Source: Stenotrophomonas sp. WZN-1 (GTDB lineage: Bacteria > Pseudomonadota > Gammaproteobacteria > Xanthomonadales > Xanthomonadaceae). Taken from it: 64,000 nt of DNA. The position numbers and the translations under genes were made by a program. The notes below the pieces were generated by a model. That model did no database searches and was not told where the DNA came from. It saw nothing but the letters and a program-made list of their open reading frames with translations. Numbering within the stretch: position 1 is the first letter of the stretch; every line of letters starts with the position of its first letter. This document shows positions 18,813 through 27,983 of this stretch, one piece after another. The stretch covers positions 3,490,001 to 3,554,000 of the forward strand of contig NZ_CP021768.1 in assembly GCF_002192255.1 (NCBI RefSeq). The letters run 5' to 3'.

Positions 18813-19982
18813 TCAGGCAGCGTTCTTGACAGCTTCAACGATCTTCTTGGCGCCATCGTTGATGTTGTCAGCCGGGATGATGGCCATGCCGCTGTCGCGC
18901 AGCAGCTGCTTGCCTTCTTCCACGTTGGTGCCTTCCAGGCGCACCACGACCGGAACCTTGACGCCCACTTCCTTCACGGCGGCGATGATGCCTTCGGCAA
19001 TCATGTCGCAGCGGACGATGCCGCCGAAGATGTTGACGAAGATGCCTTCAACCTTGTCCGAGGACAGGATCAGCTTGAACGCTTCGATGACGCGCTGCTT
19101 GTTGGCACCGCCGCCCACGTCCAGGAAGTTCGCCGGCTCGCCGCCGTTGAGCTTGATGACGTCCATGGTGGCCATGGCCAGGCCGGCGCCGTTCACCATG
19201 CAGCCGATGTTGCCGTCCATGGTGACGTAGTTGATGTCCAGCTCCGAAGCGATCACTTCGGTCGGATCTTCCTGGGTCTTGTCGCGCATGGCGACCAGGG
19301 CCTTCTGGCGGAACGCGGCGTTGTCGTCGCTGTCGAACTTGCCGTCCAGCGCGTACAGGTTGCCGTCGTCCAGGATGGCCAGCGGGTTGATTTCAACCAG
19401 GGCCAGGTCCTTTTCGTTGAACAGGCGGTACAGGTTCACCATGATGCTGGCGAACTGGCCGGCCTGCTTGGCGGTCAGGCCCAGCTTGAAGCCGAAATCA
19501 CGGCCGTGGTAACCCTGCACGCCTTCGACGAAGTCGACGTTCAGCGAGTGGATCAGCTCCGGGGTTTCAGCAGCAACCTGCTCGATTTCCACGCCGCCTT
19601 CCGAAGAGGCGATGTAGGTGATGGTCTTGGTGCCACGGTCGACCAGCACCGACAGGTACAGTTCCTTGACGATCTCGCCGGCGGTGGTCACCAGCACCAG
19701 GTTGACCGGCAGTTCAACGCCAGCGGTCTGGTAGGTGGCCATCTTGGTGCCGAGCATCTTGGCCGCAGCGGCCTTCACGTCGTCGGTGGTCTTGCAGAAC
19801 TTGACGCCGCCAGCCTTGCCGCGGCCGCCAGCGTGGATCTGCGCCTTGACCATCCAGGGGCCCTGGCCCAGGGAGTTGGCAGCGGCAACCGCTTCGTCCG
19901 GGGTCGCAGCGACCTTGCCGGCCGGGACCGGGATGCCGTACTCGGCAAGCAGTTGTTTTGACTGGTATTCGTGGAAATTCAT
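18813..19982 (-). CDS. sucC: Succinyl-CoA synthetase beta subunit, SucC
   Basis: The ATP-grasp subunit of succinyl-CoA synthetase, 389 residues (E. coli 388). [20 protein letters not shown] opens the family-typical ATP-grasp domain; the nucleotide loop is [20 protein letters not shown] near residue 45. The C-terminal CoA-ligase domain has [19 protein letters not shown] and [14 protein letters not shown]. It is first in the sucCD operon and divergent from pilS across a 405-base gap. Confidence 0.96.
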   Translation of the reverse strand: MNFHEYQSKQLLAEYGIPVPAGKVAATPDEAVAAANSLGQGPWMVKAQIHAGGRGKAGGVKFCKTTDDVKAAAAKMLGTKMATYQTAGVELPVNLVLVTTAGEIVKELYLSVLVDRGTKTITYIASSEGGVEIEQVAAETPELIHSLNVDFVEGVQGYHGRDFGFKLGLTAKQAGQFASIMVNLYRLFNEKDLALVEINPLAILDDGNLYALDGKFDSDDNAAFRQKALVAMRDKTQEDPTEVIASELDINYVTMDGNIGCMVNGAGLAMATMDVIKLNGGEPANFLDVGGGANKQRVIEAFKLILSSDKVEGIFVNIFGGIVRCDMIAEGIIAAVKEVGVKVPVVVRLEGTNVEEGKQLLRDSGMAIIPADNINDGAKKIVEAVKNAA

Positions 19983-20387
19983 GCGTCACCGTGGGAATAG
20001 GAACGACCGCACGCAATTCCTCAGGGCCCCGGCGGGGCGCCGGCATGGACCGCGGCGGGCCCACTATTGTGGCCGAGCCAGCGCCGGGGCGCAAAGAAGT
20101 CTGTACAAAACGCCAGACCCGGCCAGATTTCCGCCGCCATTCAGGCAGTTGCGCCCAGCGGCCTGCTGGCCACCGGTATCCATCCCGGGCCAAATGCGCG
20201 ATCCGGGCCGCTCCGGCGGCGCCGTGCCGGGGGCCCTATACTGGTCAACCAGGGTGTGTAGAGTCGAGCCAGCTCGACGGCTTCCACCGCAGGCCACATC
20301 GAAGCGACGTGCCCGCCCGGCCTCAGGGGACGCCAGGCAGGCCCGCCGCAGATTCCAGACCCAGGCAGCCAGAAGGGGAGTTCCGGC
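19983..20387. other. Divergent control region sucC / pilS
   Basis: No credible gene is visible in this 405-base stretch. It must hold the leftward sucC promoter and the rightward pilS promoter, but no clear boxes could be assigned. A GTAG palindrome (GTAGAGTCGAGCCAGCTCGAC) lies at 20258-20278. AAGGGGAG at about 20372 is the pilS ribosome-binding site. Confidence 0.5.
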
Positions 20388-22001
20388 GTGTCACCCAGTG
20401 CTTCATTGATCGACCGCATCGAATCGATTCCGCGGCGTGAGCTGTATTTCTTCGCGCTGTACCGGGTGCTGATCGCCTCGGTCATCGCCGCCCTGCTCTA
20501 CAGCCCGCTGTCGGCCATGGTCGGCGAAGCCCACCACCCGCGGCTGGCCGACACCGTCGCCGCCATTTACCTGGTGCTTTCGCTGCTGGCCCTGGTGATC
20601 GGCCGCAACGAACGCTGGCTGCGCCCGATCGTGGTCAGCGGCGTGCTGGTGGACATCGTCGCCGCCACCCTGCTGTCACATGCCCTGCCCGGTGCCAGCG
20701 CTGGCATCTCGATGTCGCTGCTGTTCAACATCGCCGCCGCCGCCACCCTGCTCCCGCTCAGCCTGGGGCTGGGCCTGGCGCTGGCCGCCAGCCTCGCCAC
20801 CGGCGTGGAATACACCTGGAAGCTGCTGGAAGGCGGCGACCCCACCCGTACCCTGGCCGAACTGGCGATGTTCGCCACCAGCTACCTGGCGCTGGCCTTC
20901 ATCAGTTACCAGGTCGGCAGCCGCGCGCGCCGCAACCAGCAGCTGGCCAACCAGCGCGGCGATGAAGTGGCCAACCTGTTCCAGATCAACGAGCTGATCA
21001 TCCGCCGCATGCGTACCGGCGTGCTGGTGGTCGACGCCGACAACCGCGTCACCCTGGCCAACGAGGCCGCCTCGATGCTGCTCGGTGACAGCGATGGGAG
21101 TGGCGAAAGCGGCCGCCTGGACCTGGCCAGCGCCGCCCCGGAACTTGCCCGTCGCCTGCAGCGCTGGCGCAATGGCTGGGCGCAGGACGAACTGCCGCTG
21201 CAGCTCAACCCCGACCAGCCCGAAGTGCAGCCGCGTTTTGCCCGCCTGCTGGCCGGCAGCGAACTGGCCCTGGTGTTCCTGGACGACTCCAGCGTGGTCT
21301 CGCGCCGTGCCGAATCGCTCACCCTGTCAGCGATGGGGCGCTTCTCGGCCAGCCTCGCCCACGAGATCCGCAATCCGCTGGCCGCGATCAACTACGCAGT
21401 GCAGCTGCTGGAAGAAGGCACCGGCTTCAACGAAAGCGACCGCCGCCTGCTGCAGATCATCCGCCAGCAGTGCCAGCGCACCAACGGCATCGTCGAAAGC
21501 GTGCTGGGCCTGGCCCGGCGCGAGCGCGCCACGCCCGAGAACGTCGACCTGGCCGCTTTCGTGCGCCGCTTCGTGCTGGAGTACAAGCAGGGCCAGACGC
21601 TGGAAACCGACAGCATCGAGCCGATCATCAACGACACCTCGGTGCTGGCCCAGGTCGACACCAAGCACCTCTACCAGGTGCTGACCGTGCTGGTGCACAA
21701 CGCCCTCAAGTACGGCCGCATCGGCCAGCAACCGGCACGGGTGCGCCTGCGCGTGGCCCAGCACGAGCGCAGTGCGGTCATCGACGTGATGGATCGTGGC
21801 CCCGGCATTCCCGAAAGCGTGGCCGCGCAGCTGTTCCGGCCGTTCTTCACCACTTCCGAGCATGGCACCGGACTGGGCCTGTACATCGCCCGCGAGCTGT
21901 GCCGGGCCAACCAGGCACGGCTGGACTACATCCCGGTGCCCGCCGGTGGCTCGTGCTTCCGCCTGGTACTGCCCGGCCCGCATACGTTGTTGCCCACCTG
22001 A
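20388..22001 (+). CDS. pilS: Type IV pilus sensor histidine kinase PilS
   Basis: The membrane kinase that, with PilR, sets pilA transcription. It has 537 residues from a GTG start preceded by AAGGGGAG. The first 190 residues hold about six membrane helices (FFALYRVLIASVIAALL, AAIYLVLSLLALVIG, LFNIAAAATLLPLSLG and others), the PilS layout. A PAS-like region follows (about 205-310). The phospho-accepting histidine is in FSASLAHEIRNPLAAINYAV near 325. The ATPase domain shows VLVHNALKYG, DVMDRGPGIPE and HGTGLGLYIAREL. pilR starts 60 bases downstream, and the pilus structural genes follow, which fixes the identity. Confidence 0.93.
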   Translation: MSPSASLIDRIESIPRRELYFFALYRVLIASVIAALLYSPLSAMVGEAHHPRLADTVAAIYLVLSLLALVIGRNERWLRPIVVSGVLVDIVAATLLSHALPGASAGISMSLLFNIAAAATLLPLSLGLGLALAASLATGVEYTWKLLEGGDPTRTLAELAMFATSYLALAFISYQVGSRARRNQQLANQRGDEVANLFQINELIIRRMRTGVLVVDADNRVTLANEAASMLLGDSDGSGESGRLDLASAAPELARRLQRWRNGWAQDELPLQLNPDQPEVQPRFARLLAGSELALVFLDDSSVVSRRAESLTLSAMGRFSASLAHEIRNPLAAINYAVQLLEEGTGFNESDRRLLQIIRQQCQRTNGIVESVLGLARRERATPENVDLAAFVRRFVLEYKQGQTLETDSIEPIINDTSVLAQVDTKHLYQVLTVLVHNALKYGRIGQQPARVRLRVAQHERSAVIDVMDRGPGIPESVAAQLFRPFFTTSEHGTGLGLYIARELCRANQARLDYIPVPAGGSCFRLVLPGPHTLLPT

Positions 22002-22061
22002 TCCCGATTCTGTGCGTCAAACATTTGTCGCTTCCAGCCCCCTCGTTTATCTTTCACGCCC

Positions 22062-23435
22062 ATGAACGAAACCCGCAGCGCCCTCGTCGTCGACGACGAA
22101 CGCGACATCCGCGAACTGCTGGTACTGACGCTCGGCCGCATGGGGCTGCGCATCAGTACGGCAGCCAACCTTGCCGAAGCGCGCGAACTGCTGGCCAGCA
22201 ATCCGTACGACCTGTGCATCACCGACATGCGCCTGCCGGACGGCAACGGCATCGAGCTGGTCAGCGAGATCGCCCAGCACTACCCGCGCACGCCGGTAGC
22301 GATGATCACCGCCTTCGGCAGCATGGACCTGGCGGTGGAAGCGTTGAAGGCCGGTGCCTTCGACTTCGTCAGCAAGCCGGTGGACATCGCCGTGCTGCGT
22401 GGCCTGGTCAAGCACGCGCTGGAGCTCAACAACACCGAGCGCCCCGCGCCCGGTCCCGCCGCCGAACAGGGCGCGCGCCTGCTTGGCGACTCGCCGGCCA
22501 TGGAGGTGCTGCGCACCACCATCGGCAAGGTCGCGCGCAGCCAGGCGCCGGTCTACATCCTCGGTGAATCCGGCGTGGGCAAGGAGCTGGTCGCACGCAC
22601 CATCCACGCGCAGGGCGCGCGCGCGGCCGGCCCGTTCGTGCCGGTCAACTGCGGCGCCATTCCCGGCGAGCTGATGGAGAGCGAATTCTTCGGCCACCGC
22701 AAGGGCAGCTTCAGCGGCGCCCACGCCGACAAGCCCGGGCTGTTCCAGGCCGCGCATGGCGGCACCCTGTTCCTCGACGAAGTGGCCGAACTGCCGCTGC
22801 AGATGCAGGTGAAGCTGCTGCGCGCGATCCAGGAAAAGTCGGTGCGCGCGGTCGGCGCCGCCAACGAAGAGCCGGTGGACGTGCGCATCCTTTCGGCCAC
22901 CCACAAGGACCTGGCCGAGCTGGTCGAGGACGGGCGCTTCCGCCACGACCTCTACTACCGCATCAACGTGATCGAACTGAAGGTGCCGCCGCTGCGCGAG
23001 CGTCGCCAGGACCTGCCGGAACTGGCCGCGTCGGTGCTGGCACGGCTGGCCCGCAGCCACGGCCGCCCGACGCCGCTGCTGGCGCCGTCTGCACTGGACG
23101 CGCTGGCCCAGTACGCCTTCCCCGGCAACGTGCGCGAACTGGAGAACATCCTGGAACGCGCGCTGGCCCTGGCCGAAGAAGACCGCATCGGCGCCGACGA
23201 CCTGCGCCTGCCGCAGCACGCCCCGCGCACGCCCGGCAGCGCAGCGCACGCCGAAGCCGTGGTGGACCTGCAGCCCGGCAGCGCCGCCCTGCCCTCGTAC
23301 ATCGAACAGCTCGAGCGCAGCGCCATCCAGCGCGCGCTGGAGGAGAACCGCTGGAACAAGACCCGCACCGCCGCGCAGCTGGGCATCACCTTCCGCGCGC
23401 TGCGCTACAAGCTGAAGAAGCTGGGGATGGAGTAA
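22062..23435 (+). CDS. pilR: Type IV pilus response regulator PilR (sigma-54 activator)
   Basis: An NtrC-type regulator that activates the sigma-54 promoter of pilA. It has 457 residues. The receiver domain (1-120) has the phospho-aspartate in LCITDMRLPDGNG near residue 54. The AAA+ domain (about 145-375) has Walker A GESGVGKELVARTIH, the sigma-54 contact loop GSFSGAHADKPG, and Walker B GGTLFLDEVAELP. The C-terminal Fis-type helix-turn-helix is WNKTRTAAQLGITFRALRYK. The loop reads GSFSGA where the consensus is GAFTGA. In related bacteria pilB or fimbrial genes follow; here a zeta-like module intervenes. Confidence 0.93.
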   Translation: MNETRSALVVDDERDIRELLVLTLGRMGLRISTAANLAEARELLASNPYDLCITDMRLPDGNGIELVSEIAQHYPRTPVAMITAFGSMDLAVEALKAGAFDFVSKPVDIAVLRGLVKHALELNNTERPAPGPAAEQGARLLGDSPAMEVLRTTIGKVARSQAPVYILGESGVGKELVARTIHAQGARAAGPFVPVNCGAIPGELMESEFFGHRKGSFSGAHADKPGLFQAAHGGTLFLDEVAELPLQMQVKLLRAIQEKSVRAVGAANEEPVDVRILSATHKDLAELVEDGRFRHDLYYRINVIELKVPPLRERRQDLPELAASVLARLARSHGRPTPLLAPSALDALAQYAFPGNVRELENILERALALAEEDRIGADDLRLPQHAPRTPGSAAHAEAVVDLQPGSAALPSYIEQLERSAIQRALEENRWNKTRTAAQLGITFRALRYKLKKLGME

Positions 23436-23583
23436 GCGGTCGGGCACGAAGTCGGCCCCCTTTCCGAGGGAAAGGCCATCAAAAGGCCATCAGATGGTCC
23501 AACAAACTGAACAAATAAATGGACGCAACATCATTGATCAGGCCACCTTGTTGTCGCCCGAGTGATCTGATAGCGTCCGCCCC

Positions 23584-23955
23584 ATGCCCCGGAAATCACC
23601 CCCGCAGCCATTCAGGCAAACGCTTGTGGTCGCCAACCGCGTTGCCGCCGCCCCCCAGAAGCCGGGTGCCAAGAAGGCCACGGACAACTGGCGCCAGATT
23701 CAGTTCGGCTCGGTGCTTATCAATAGTCCAGCGCTGGACGCCAAGGCTGGTCGGCAAGGCCGCGCGGAAAGCCAGCGCGCGCTACAAGCACTTGGCCAGG
23801 CACTAGGCCGCCCTGGCGTCACACTCAAGGAAACGCGGGGCGTTCCTTACTACAGTGCAGACCCACAGCACCCTGGCGTGATCATCCGCCGCCTCGATGG
23901 AAAGACAGTCCAAGGACGGTTTGTCAATGGCAAGTTCAAGGAAAACGCCGCCTGA
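23584..23955 (+). CDS. Small protein paired with a zeta-like kinase; putative antitoxin
   Basis: A 123-residue protein of no recognised family. The N-terminal 45 residues are basic and proline/alanine-rich. The middle is helical (RAESQRALQALGQALGRPG), and the C terminus has GVPYYSADPQHPGVIIRRLD then GKTVQGRFVNGKF, a beta-rich tail. Its last 29 bases overlap the zeta-like kinase, a normal toxin-antitoxin arrangement, so an antitoxin role is inferred from position. The two genes are the only ones between pilR and pilB, and their base composition is lower in GC than the flanking pil genes. It could instead be a substrate or modulator of the kinase. Confidence 0.6.
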   Translation: MPRKSPPQPFRQTLVVANRVAAAPQKPGAKKATDNWRQIQFGSVLINSPALDAKAGRQGRAESQRALQALGQALGRPGVTLKETRGVPYYSADPQHPGVIIRRLDGKTVQGRFVNGKFKENAA

Positions 23956-24682
23956 TCTGGCGAGTGCATTCGAACGCATAGAACGGGCAAGGGCGGAGAC
24001 CAATCGTCCGCTTGCGGTCATTCTTGCCGGCCACAATGGATCTGGCAAATCAACGTTGTGGTATGAGCACCTCGCCGATTCGTTGAAGATTCCGCTGATC
24101 AATGCAGATCGCATGATGCTGTCCATCCTGCCGGATGCGAACAAGCAGGCGCTCCCACAATGGGCGGTGCAACTACGAGACGAAAATGCCGCGTGGATGA
24201 AGGTCGCACAACAAGGAGTCCAGGCTTTCGTCGGCCACGCGATGACGGCAAACGTGCCCTTTGCGCTTGAGACAGTGTTCTCGCACTGGCAACCTCGTGG
24301 CGACGGCACGTTTGAATCAAAAATTGATCAGATCCAACAACTGCAGATAGCGGGCTACTTCGTCATTCTGGTTTTTGTTGGGTTGGCCAATGATCAACTT
24401 TCCATTGCCCGGGTTCTGACGCGTGTTGCAAGCGGCGGACACAACGTCCAGCTGGGGAAGCTGACCACGCGCTTTCCTCGAACGCAAACGGCCATTGCAG
24501 CTGCTGCGGGCGTGGCTGATGCCTGTATTCTGACCGACAACAGCCTGAACGAGGAAGAAGCCTTTACGGTATGTCGGATACAACTCGGCAGTATCGAAGT
24601 TTTCGACTGCCGTACGGGCGACCAAGCAGTCGCCAAGCCCATCCTTGAATGGATGAACATCGTCAGTCCGATCGCTGCGTGA
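23927..24682 (+). CDS. Zeta-toxin-like P-loop kinase
   Basis: A 251-residue P-loop protein with Walker A in VILAGHNGSGKSTLWYEHLA near residue 35, followed by LKIPLINADRMM, where the N-A-D/E-positioned segment is typical of zeta toxin/UDP-GlcNAc kinase folds. FALETVFSHW, then GYFVILVFVGL and ARVLTRVASGGHNV, also match the zeta order. Zeta toxins phosphorylate UDP-GlcNAc and block wall synthesis; whether this protein does so is unproven. ATG 23927 is preferred over one 10 codons upstream because AAGGACGG lies just before it. It converges on pilB, 50 bases away. GC is lower than its neighbours, suggesting acquisition by transfer. Confidence 0.75.
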   Translation: MASSRKTPPDLASAFERIERARAETNRPLAVILAGHNGSGKSTLWYEHLADSLKIPLINADRMMLSILPDANKQALPQWAVQLRDENAAWMKVAQQGVQAFVGHAMTANVPFALETVFSHWQPRGDGTFESKIDQIQQLQIAGYFVILVFVGLANDQLSIARVLTRVASGGHNVQLGKLTTRFPRTQTAIAAAAGVADACILTDNSLNEEEAFTVCRIQLGSIEVFDCRTGDQAVAKPILEWMNIVSPIAA

Positions 24683-24732
24683 CCACAGGAAGAGCTCCGC
24701 CATGCGGAGCTCTTCACTGATCACTCTCTACC

Positions 24733-26463
24733 TCAATCCTTGGTAACGCGATTGATCTCGGCCAGGCTGGTGACGCCCGCAGCCGCCTTCTTCAACGCCG
24801 ACTGGCGCAGATCGTTCACCCCGATCTGCTGGGCAGCTTCAGCAATCTGCAACGCATTGCCACCGGCCAGCACGATCGTGGCGATCTCGTCGGTCATCGG
24901 CATCACCTGGTAGAGACCGGTACGGCCCTTGTAGCCCTCGGTGCACTCATCGCAGCCCACTGCCTCGTACAGTTCAATACCCGCATCCAGCTGCGCCTGG
25001 GTGAAGCCTTCGGCCAGCAACGCATGCTCGGGCAGATTGGACGGGCGCTTGCAGGTGTTGCACAGCCGGCGCGCCAGGCGCTGGGCGATCACCAGGGTCA
25101 CCGAGCTGGTGATGTTGTACGGCGCGATGCCCATGTTCATCAGGCGCGCGATGGTCTGCGGCGCATCGTTGGTATGCAGCGTGGACAGCACCATGTGACC
25201 GGTCTGCGCCGCCTTGATCGCGATCTCGGCCGTCTCCAGGTCGCGGATTTCGCCGACCATGATGATGTCCGGATCCTGTCGCAGGAACGAACGCAGCGCC
25301 GCGGCGAAGGTCATGCCGCGCTTGTTGTTCTGCTGCACCTGGTTGACGCCGGGCAGGCGGATTTCCACCGGGTCTTCGGCGGTGGAGATGTTGCGCGTCT
25401 CGTCGTTGAGAATGCCCAGCGCGGTGTACAGCGACACCGTCTTGCCCGAACCGGTCGGGCCGGTCACCAGCACCATGCCGTACGGCTTGTGGATGGCTTC
25501 CAGGAACAGCTTCTGCTGGTCCGGCTCGTAACCCAGCTTGTCGATGCCCAGCTTGGCCGCGCTGCCGTCCAGGATACGCAGCACCACCTTCTCGCCGAAC
25601 AGGGTCGGCAGCGTGCTCACGCGGAAATCGATCTGCTTGCTCTTGGACAGGTTGAGCTTGATGCGTCCGTCCTGCGGCACGCGCTTCTCGGCGATGTCCA
25701 GCTGCGCCATCACCTTCAGGCGCGCGGCGATGCGCTGGTTCAGCTTCACCGGCGCGCGCGCCACCATCTTCAGCAGGCCGTCGATGCGCAGGCGCACGCG
25801 GTAGTCGTCTTCATAGGGCTCGAAGTGGATGTCCGAGGCGCCCTTGCGGATCGCGTCCACCAGCACCTTGTTGACGAACTTCACCACCGGGGTGTCATCG
25901 CCCTTGGCATCGATGCCGGAGTCGCCACCGGCACCGAGATCCTCGTCTCCGGCCGCAACGTCCAGGTTGCCCATGCCATCGTCATCGCCCCCCAGCGCGT
26001 CGCCCAGCGTGTCGTGGCTGGCATGCCACTGCTCGAGCGTGCGGCGGATCTGGTCTTCATCCACCAGGATCGGCTCCACCACCAGGTTGGTGTGGAACTT
26101 GATCTCGTCCAGCGAATGGGTCGGGTTGCTGGTGCCCACGAACAGCTTGCCGCCGCGTTTGAACAGCGGCAGCACGTTGTGCTTGCGCAGCAGCTCCTCG
26201 CTGACCAGGCTCATCGCGTTCTGGCTGGCGTCGAACGTGGACACGTCGAACAGCGGCATGCCGAACTCGACCGCGTTGGCGGCCGCCAGCTGGGCCGCCC
26301 CAACCACCTTGTTCTGCGCGAACCAGGTCGGCAGCGGCTGCCGGGCGGCAGCGGCCTTGGCCATGGCATCGCGGGCGGAAGCCTCGTCCAGCGCACCATC
26401 CTGGACCAGGCGACGGGCCAGGCCGGTGATGCCGACGAGATTGGCGGTGGTTACGGCGTTCAT
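24733..26463 (-). CDS. pilB: Type IV pilus assembly ATPase PilB
   Basis: The hexameric cytoplasmic ATPase that drives pilus extension. From the ATG at 26463 it has 576 residues; AAGGATCC precedes it. The N-terminal GspE_N domain (to about 150) is followed by an acidic Gly/Asp linker (GGDDDGMGNLDVAAGDEDLG). The ATPase domain has Walker A VTGPTGSGKTVSLYTAL near residue 330, the Asp box STAEDPVEI, Walker B DPDIIMVGEIRD and the His box TGHMVLSTLHTND. Two CxxC pairs (CNTCKRP and CDECTEG) form the zinc site of PilB and are absent from PilT. It lies downstream of the two pilin genes on the same strand. Confidence 0.95.
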   Translation of the reverse strand: MNAVTTANLVGITGLARRLVQDGALDEASARDAMAKAAAARQPLPTWFAQNKVVGAAQLAAANAVEFGMPLFDVSTFDASQNAMSLVSEELLRKHNVLPLFKRGGKLFVGTSNPTHSLDEIKFHTNLVVEPILVDEDQIRRTLEQWHASHDTLGDALGGDDDGMGNLDVAAGDEDLGAGGDSGIDAKGDDTPVVKFVNKVLVDAIRKGASDIHFEPYEDDYRVRLRIDGLLKMVARAPVKLNQRIAARLKVMAQLDIAEKRVPQDGRIKLNLSKSKQIDFRVSTLPTLFGEKVVLRILDGSAAKLGIDKLGYEPDQQKLFLEAIHKPYGMVLVTGPTGSGKTVSLYTALGILNDETRNISTAEDPVEIRLPGVNQVQQNNKRGMTFAAALRSFLRQDPDIIMVGEIRDLETAEIAIKAAQTGHMVLSTLHTNDAPQTIARLMNMGIAPYNITSSVTLVIAQRLARRLCNTCKRPSNLPEHALLAEGFTQAQLDAGIELYEAVGCDECTEGYKGRTGLYQVMPMTDEIATIVLAGGNALQIAEAAQQIGVNDLRQSALKKAAAGVTSLAEINRVTKD

Positions 26464-26687
26464 ATGGATCCTTGGCTCATCATGGGTCAGGCAGTGCGGC
26501 GCGCCTTCCAGGGGCACCGCACAGGGCAGCAGAACCTGCCGCGACCCGATGGCCGACGACGACGCCAATCCTTCAGCATGACTGCCTCGCCCGGCACTCC
26601 CAGCCCGGCAGGCACGATCCTGACTCCCCCGGGGATGATAGCCCCGTCAACGGCCCGCCAACATCCCATTGGCAGGCCGAAGTGTGA

Positions 26688-27095
26688 TCAACAGCCGGTT
26701 GGACGATAGCGCGCTTCGAAGGCGCTGCCGTCGCAGGTCCAGGTGCCGTCGGCTGCGCGGCGGAGGATGAGGTCTTTGCCGTTAACGGCAGGCCCACCAA
26801 TGACGGTACAGCCTATGCTGGCCACGCCACTGGCCGCGAGCTCTGCCGATACATCCGAACAGCGCACAGTAGGCCTCAAGCCCACGTAGGTCGCGTCAAT
26901 CAACGAACTATCGCGGTTGTCCTGCACTGTCGTTTCAATTGTCGTCTTGCCCGGACGGATATCGGCGAAAGCTGCCGACAACTGCGCCCTCGCAACATAG
27001 TCCTGATAGATCGGCAATGCAATTGCCGCAAGGATCGCAATGATCGCCACGGCAATCATTAACTCAATCAAAGAAAACCCACGCTCCCGGCTCAT
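26688..27095 (-). CDS. Type IV pilin, second copy
   Basis: A 135-residue type IVa pilin. The prepilin leader is MSRERG, cut by PilD before [20 protein letters not shown], with the conserved Glu5. The C terminus closes with a disulfide loop [16 protein letters not shown]. Two more cysteines (VRCSDV and IGCTVI) lie inside the D-region. It follows the main pilin gene at 27212-27628 after a terminator, with only about 115 bases between, so it may have its own promoter or depend on read-through. It could be a second major subunit or a minor pilin. It shares the alpha-helix with the other pilin, but the globular half is quite different. Confidence 0.9.
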   Translation of the reverse strand: MSRERGFSLIELMIAVAIIAILAAIALPIYQDYVARAQLSAAFADIRPGKTTIETTVQDNRDSSLIDATYVGLRPTVRCSDVSAELAASGVASIGCTVIGGPAVNGKDLILRRAADGTWTCDGSAFEARYRPTGC

Positions 27096-27165
27096 ATGGA
27101 ACGCTCCCCAATGGTTCCAGACCTACTGCAACAATTCTGACTGCCCAGGCAATCAGCCCCAAAAA

Positions 27166-27190
27166 AGAGGCCCCGACGAGCGGGGCCTCT
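27166..27190 (-). terminator. Intrinsic terminator between the two pilin genes
   Basis: On the minus strand AGAGGCCCCGCTCGTCGGGG then CCTCTTTTTTGG forms a strong hairpin with a run of six T, ending the pilA message about 20 bases past its stop. It separates the upstream pilin from the downstream pilin and pilB. Confidence 0.85.
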
Positions 27191-27211
27191 GATCAATCAA
27201 TGTGGGTCACA

Positions 27212-27628
27212 TTAACCGGTGACGCAGCCGCTCGGGATGTACTTCTTTTCCGCTGCGGTGATATCGGTCTTGCAAGCCCAGGTGCCATCAGCAGCACGCT
27301 CCACACGGATCTTCTTGCCGACGATCTTCGTGTTGCCCGCAAGGGTGCACTCGATCGAGCCAGTCTCGCTCAGCGCAGTGATCGGGGTGATGGTGCAGCG
27401 ATCGGAATCCTTCAGACCCAGCTCGGCAATATCAGCAACAGTGGTCTTGCCTTCGTTCAAGGCAACTTCGTACTGGGTCTTGCCAGGGGTGATTTCAGCC
27501 AGGCCAGCAGTAACCTGCGACTTGGCCACATAGTCCTGATACATCGGCAGGGCGATGGCGGCCAGGATGGCGATGATCGCAACGACGATCATCAGTTCGA
27601 TAAGGGTGAAGCCCTTCTGGTTCTTCAT
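27212..27628 (-). CDS. pilA: Major type IV pilin PilA
   Basis: The pilus fibre subunit. From the ATG at 27628 it has 138 residues: leader MKNQKG, then [20 protein letters not shown]. Four cysteines are in the mature globular domain (SDRCTI, SIECTL, TWACKT, PSGCVTG), the last pair forming the D-loop. GGGGAT is 8 bases before this ATG, better than upstream alternatives. A sigma-54 type promoter lies about 100 bases upstream, and a terminator follows, so it is probably expressed as a strong monocistronic message under PilSR. Near-identity of the N-terminal helix to the second pilin argues for duplication. Confidence 0.95.
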   Translation of the reverse strand: MKNQKGFTLIELMIVVAIIAILAAIALPMYQDYVAKSQVTAGLAEITPGKTQYEVALNEGKTTVADIAELGLKDSDRCTITPITALSETGSIECTLAGNTKIVGKKIRVERAADGTWACKTDITAAEKKYIPSGCVTG

Positions 27629-27727
27629 TTGGTACATCCCCAAGATAAGTGGTGGTTGATATCAGAAGACAGGATCGGTCTGACCAGCGGCCAGCTGAGC
27701 GGGTCCTGCCCCCTGCGGGTGGATCAA

Positions 27728-27743
27728 CGCAGGTTGCGTGCCA
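27728..27743 (-). promoter_or_regulatory. Sigma-54 promoter of pilA
   Basis: On the minus strand TGGCACGCAACCTGCG matches the sigma-54 consensus TGGCACG-N4-TTGC(A/T) at 10 of 11 core positions, with the required GG and GC 12 bases apart. Transcription would start near 27717, giving a leader of about 90 bases before pilA. A sigma-54 promoter is expected for pilA because PilR is a sigma-54 activator. Confidence 0.75.
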
Positions 27744-27983
27744 ACCCCGGCACGCCTCCCCCTGGATTTCCCCGCACCCATGATGGCAGCTATTTCACGG
27801 ATGGGAACCCCCTGAATGCGAATCTGCGATGGACGCGGCAATGTGACGCAGTGCGTCACCTTTGGTCGGCAACCGGCACGAATTCGCATGATGGCGCCTC
27901 CAACAACTGCCCAGACGGGCGTGAACCCGCTACCATCAACGGCTAGACGCCCGCCTGGGGATGGCGGGTCTTGGGGAGCCGAT

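Noticed and set aside
16009..19230. A 1,073-codon open frame on the plus strand
   Set aside because: It lies opposite nadE, sucD and sucC, which have clear motifs. Long antisense frames are expected in GC-rich DNA, and its His/Arg/Ala composition is not protein-like.
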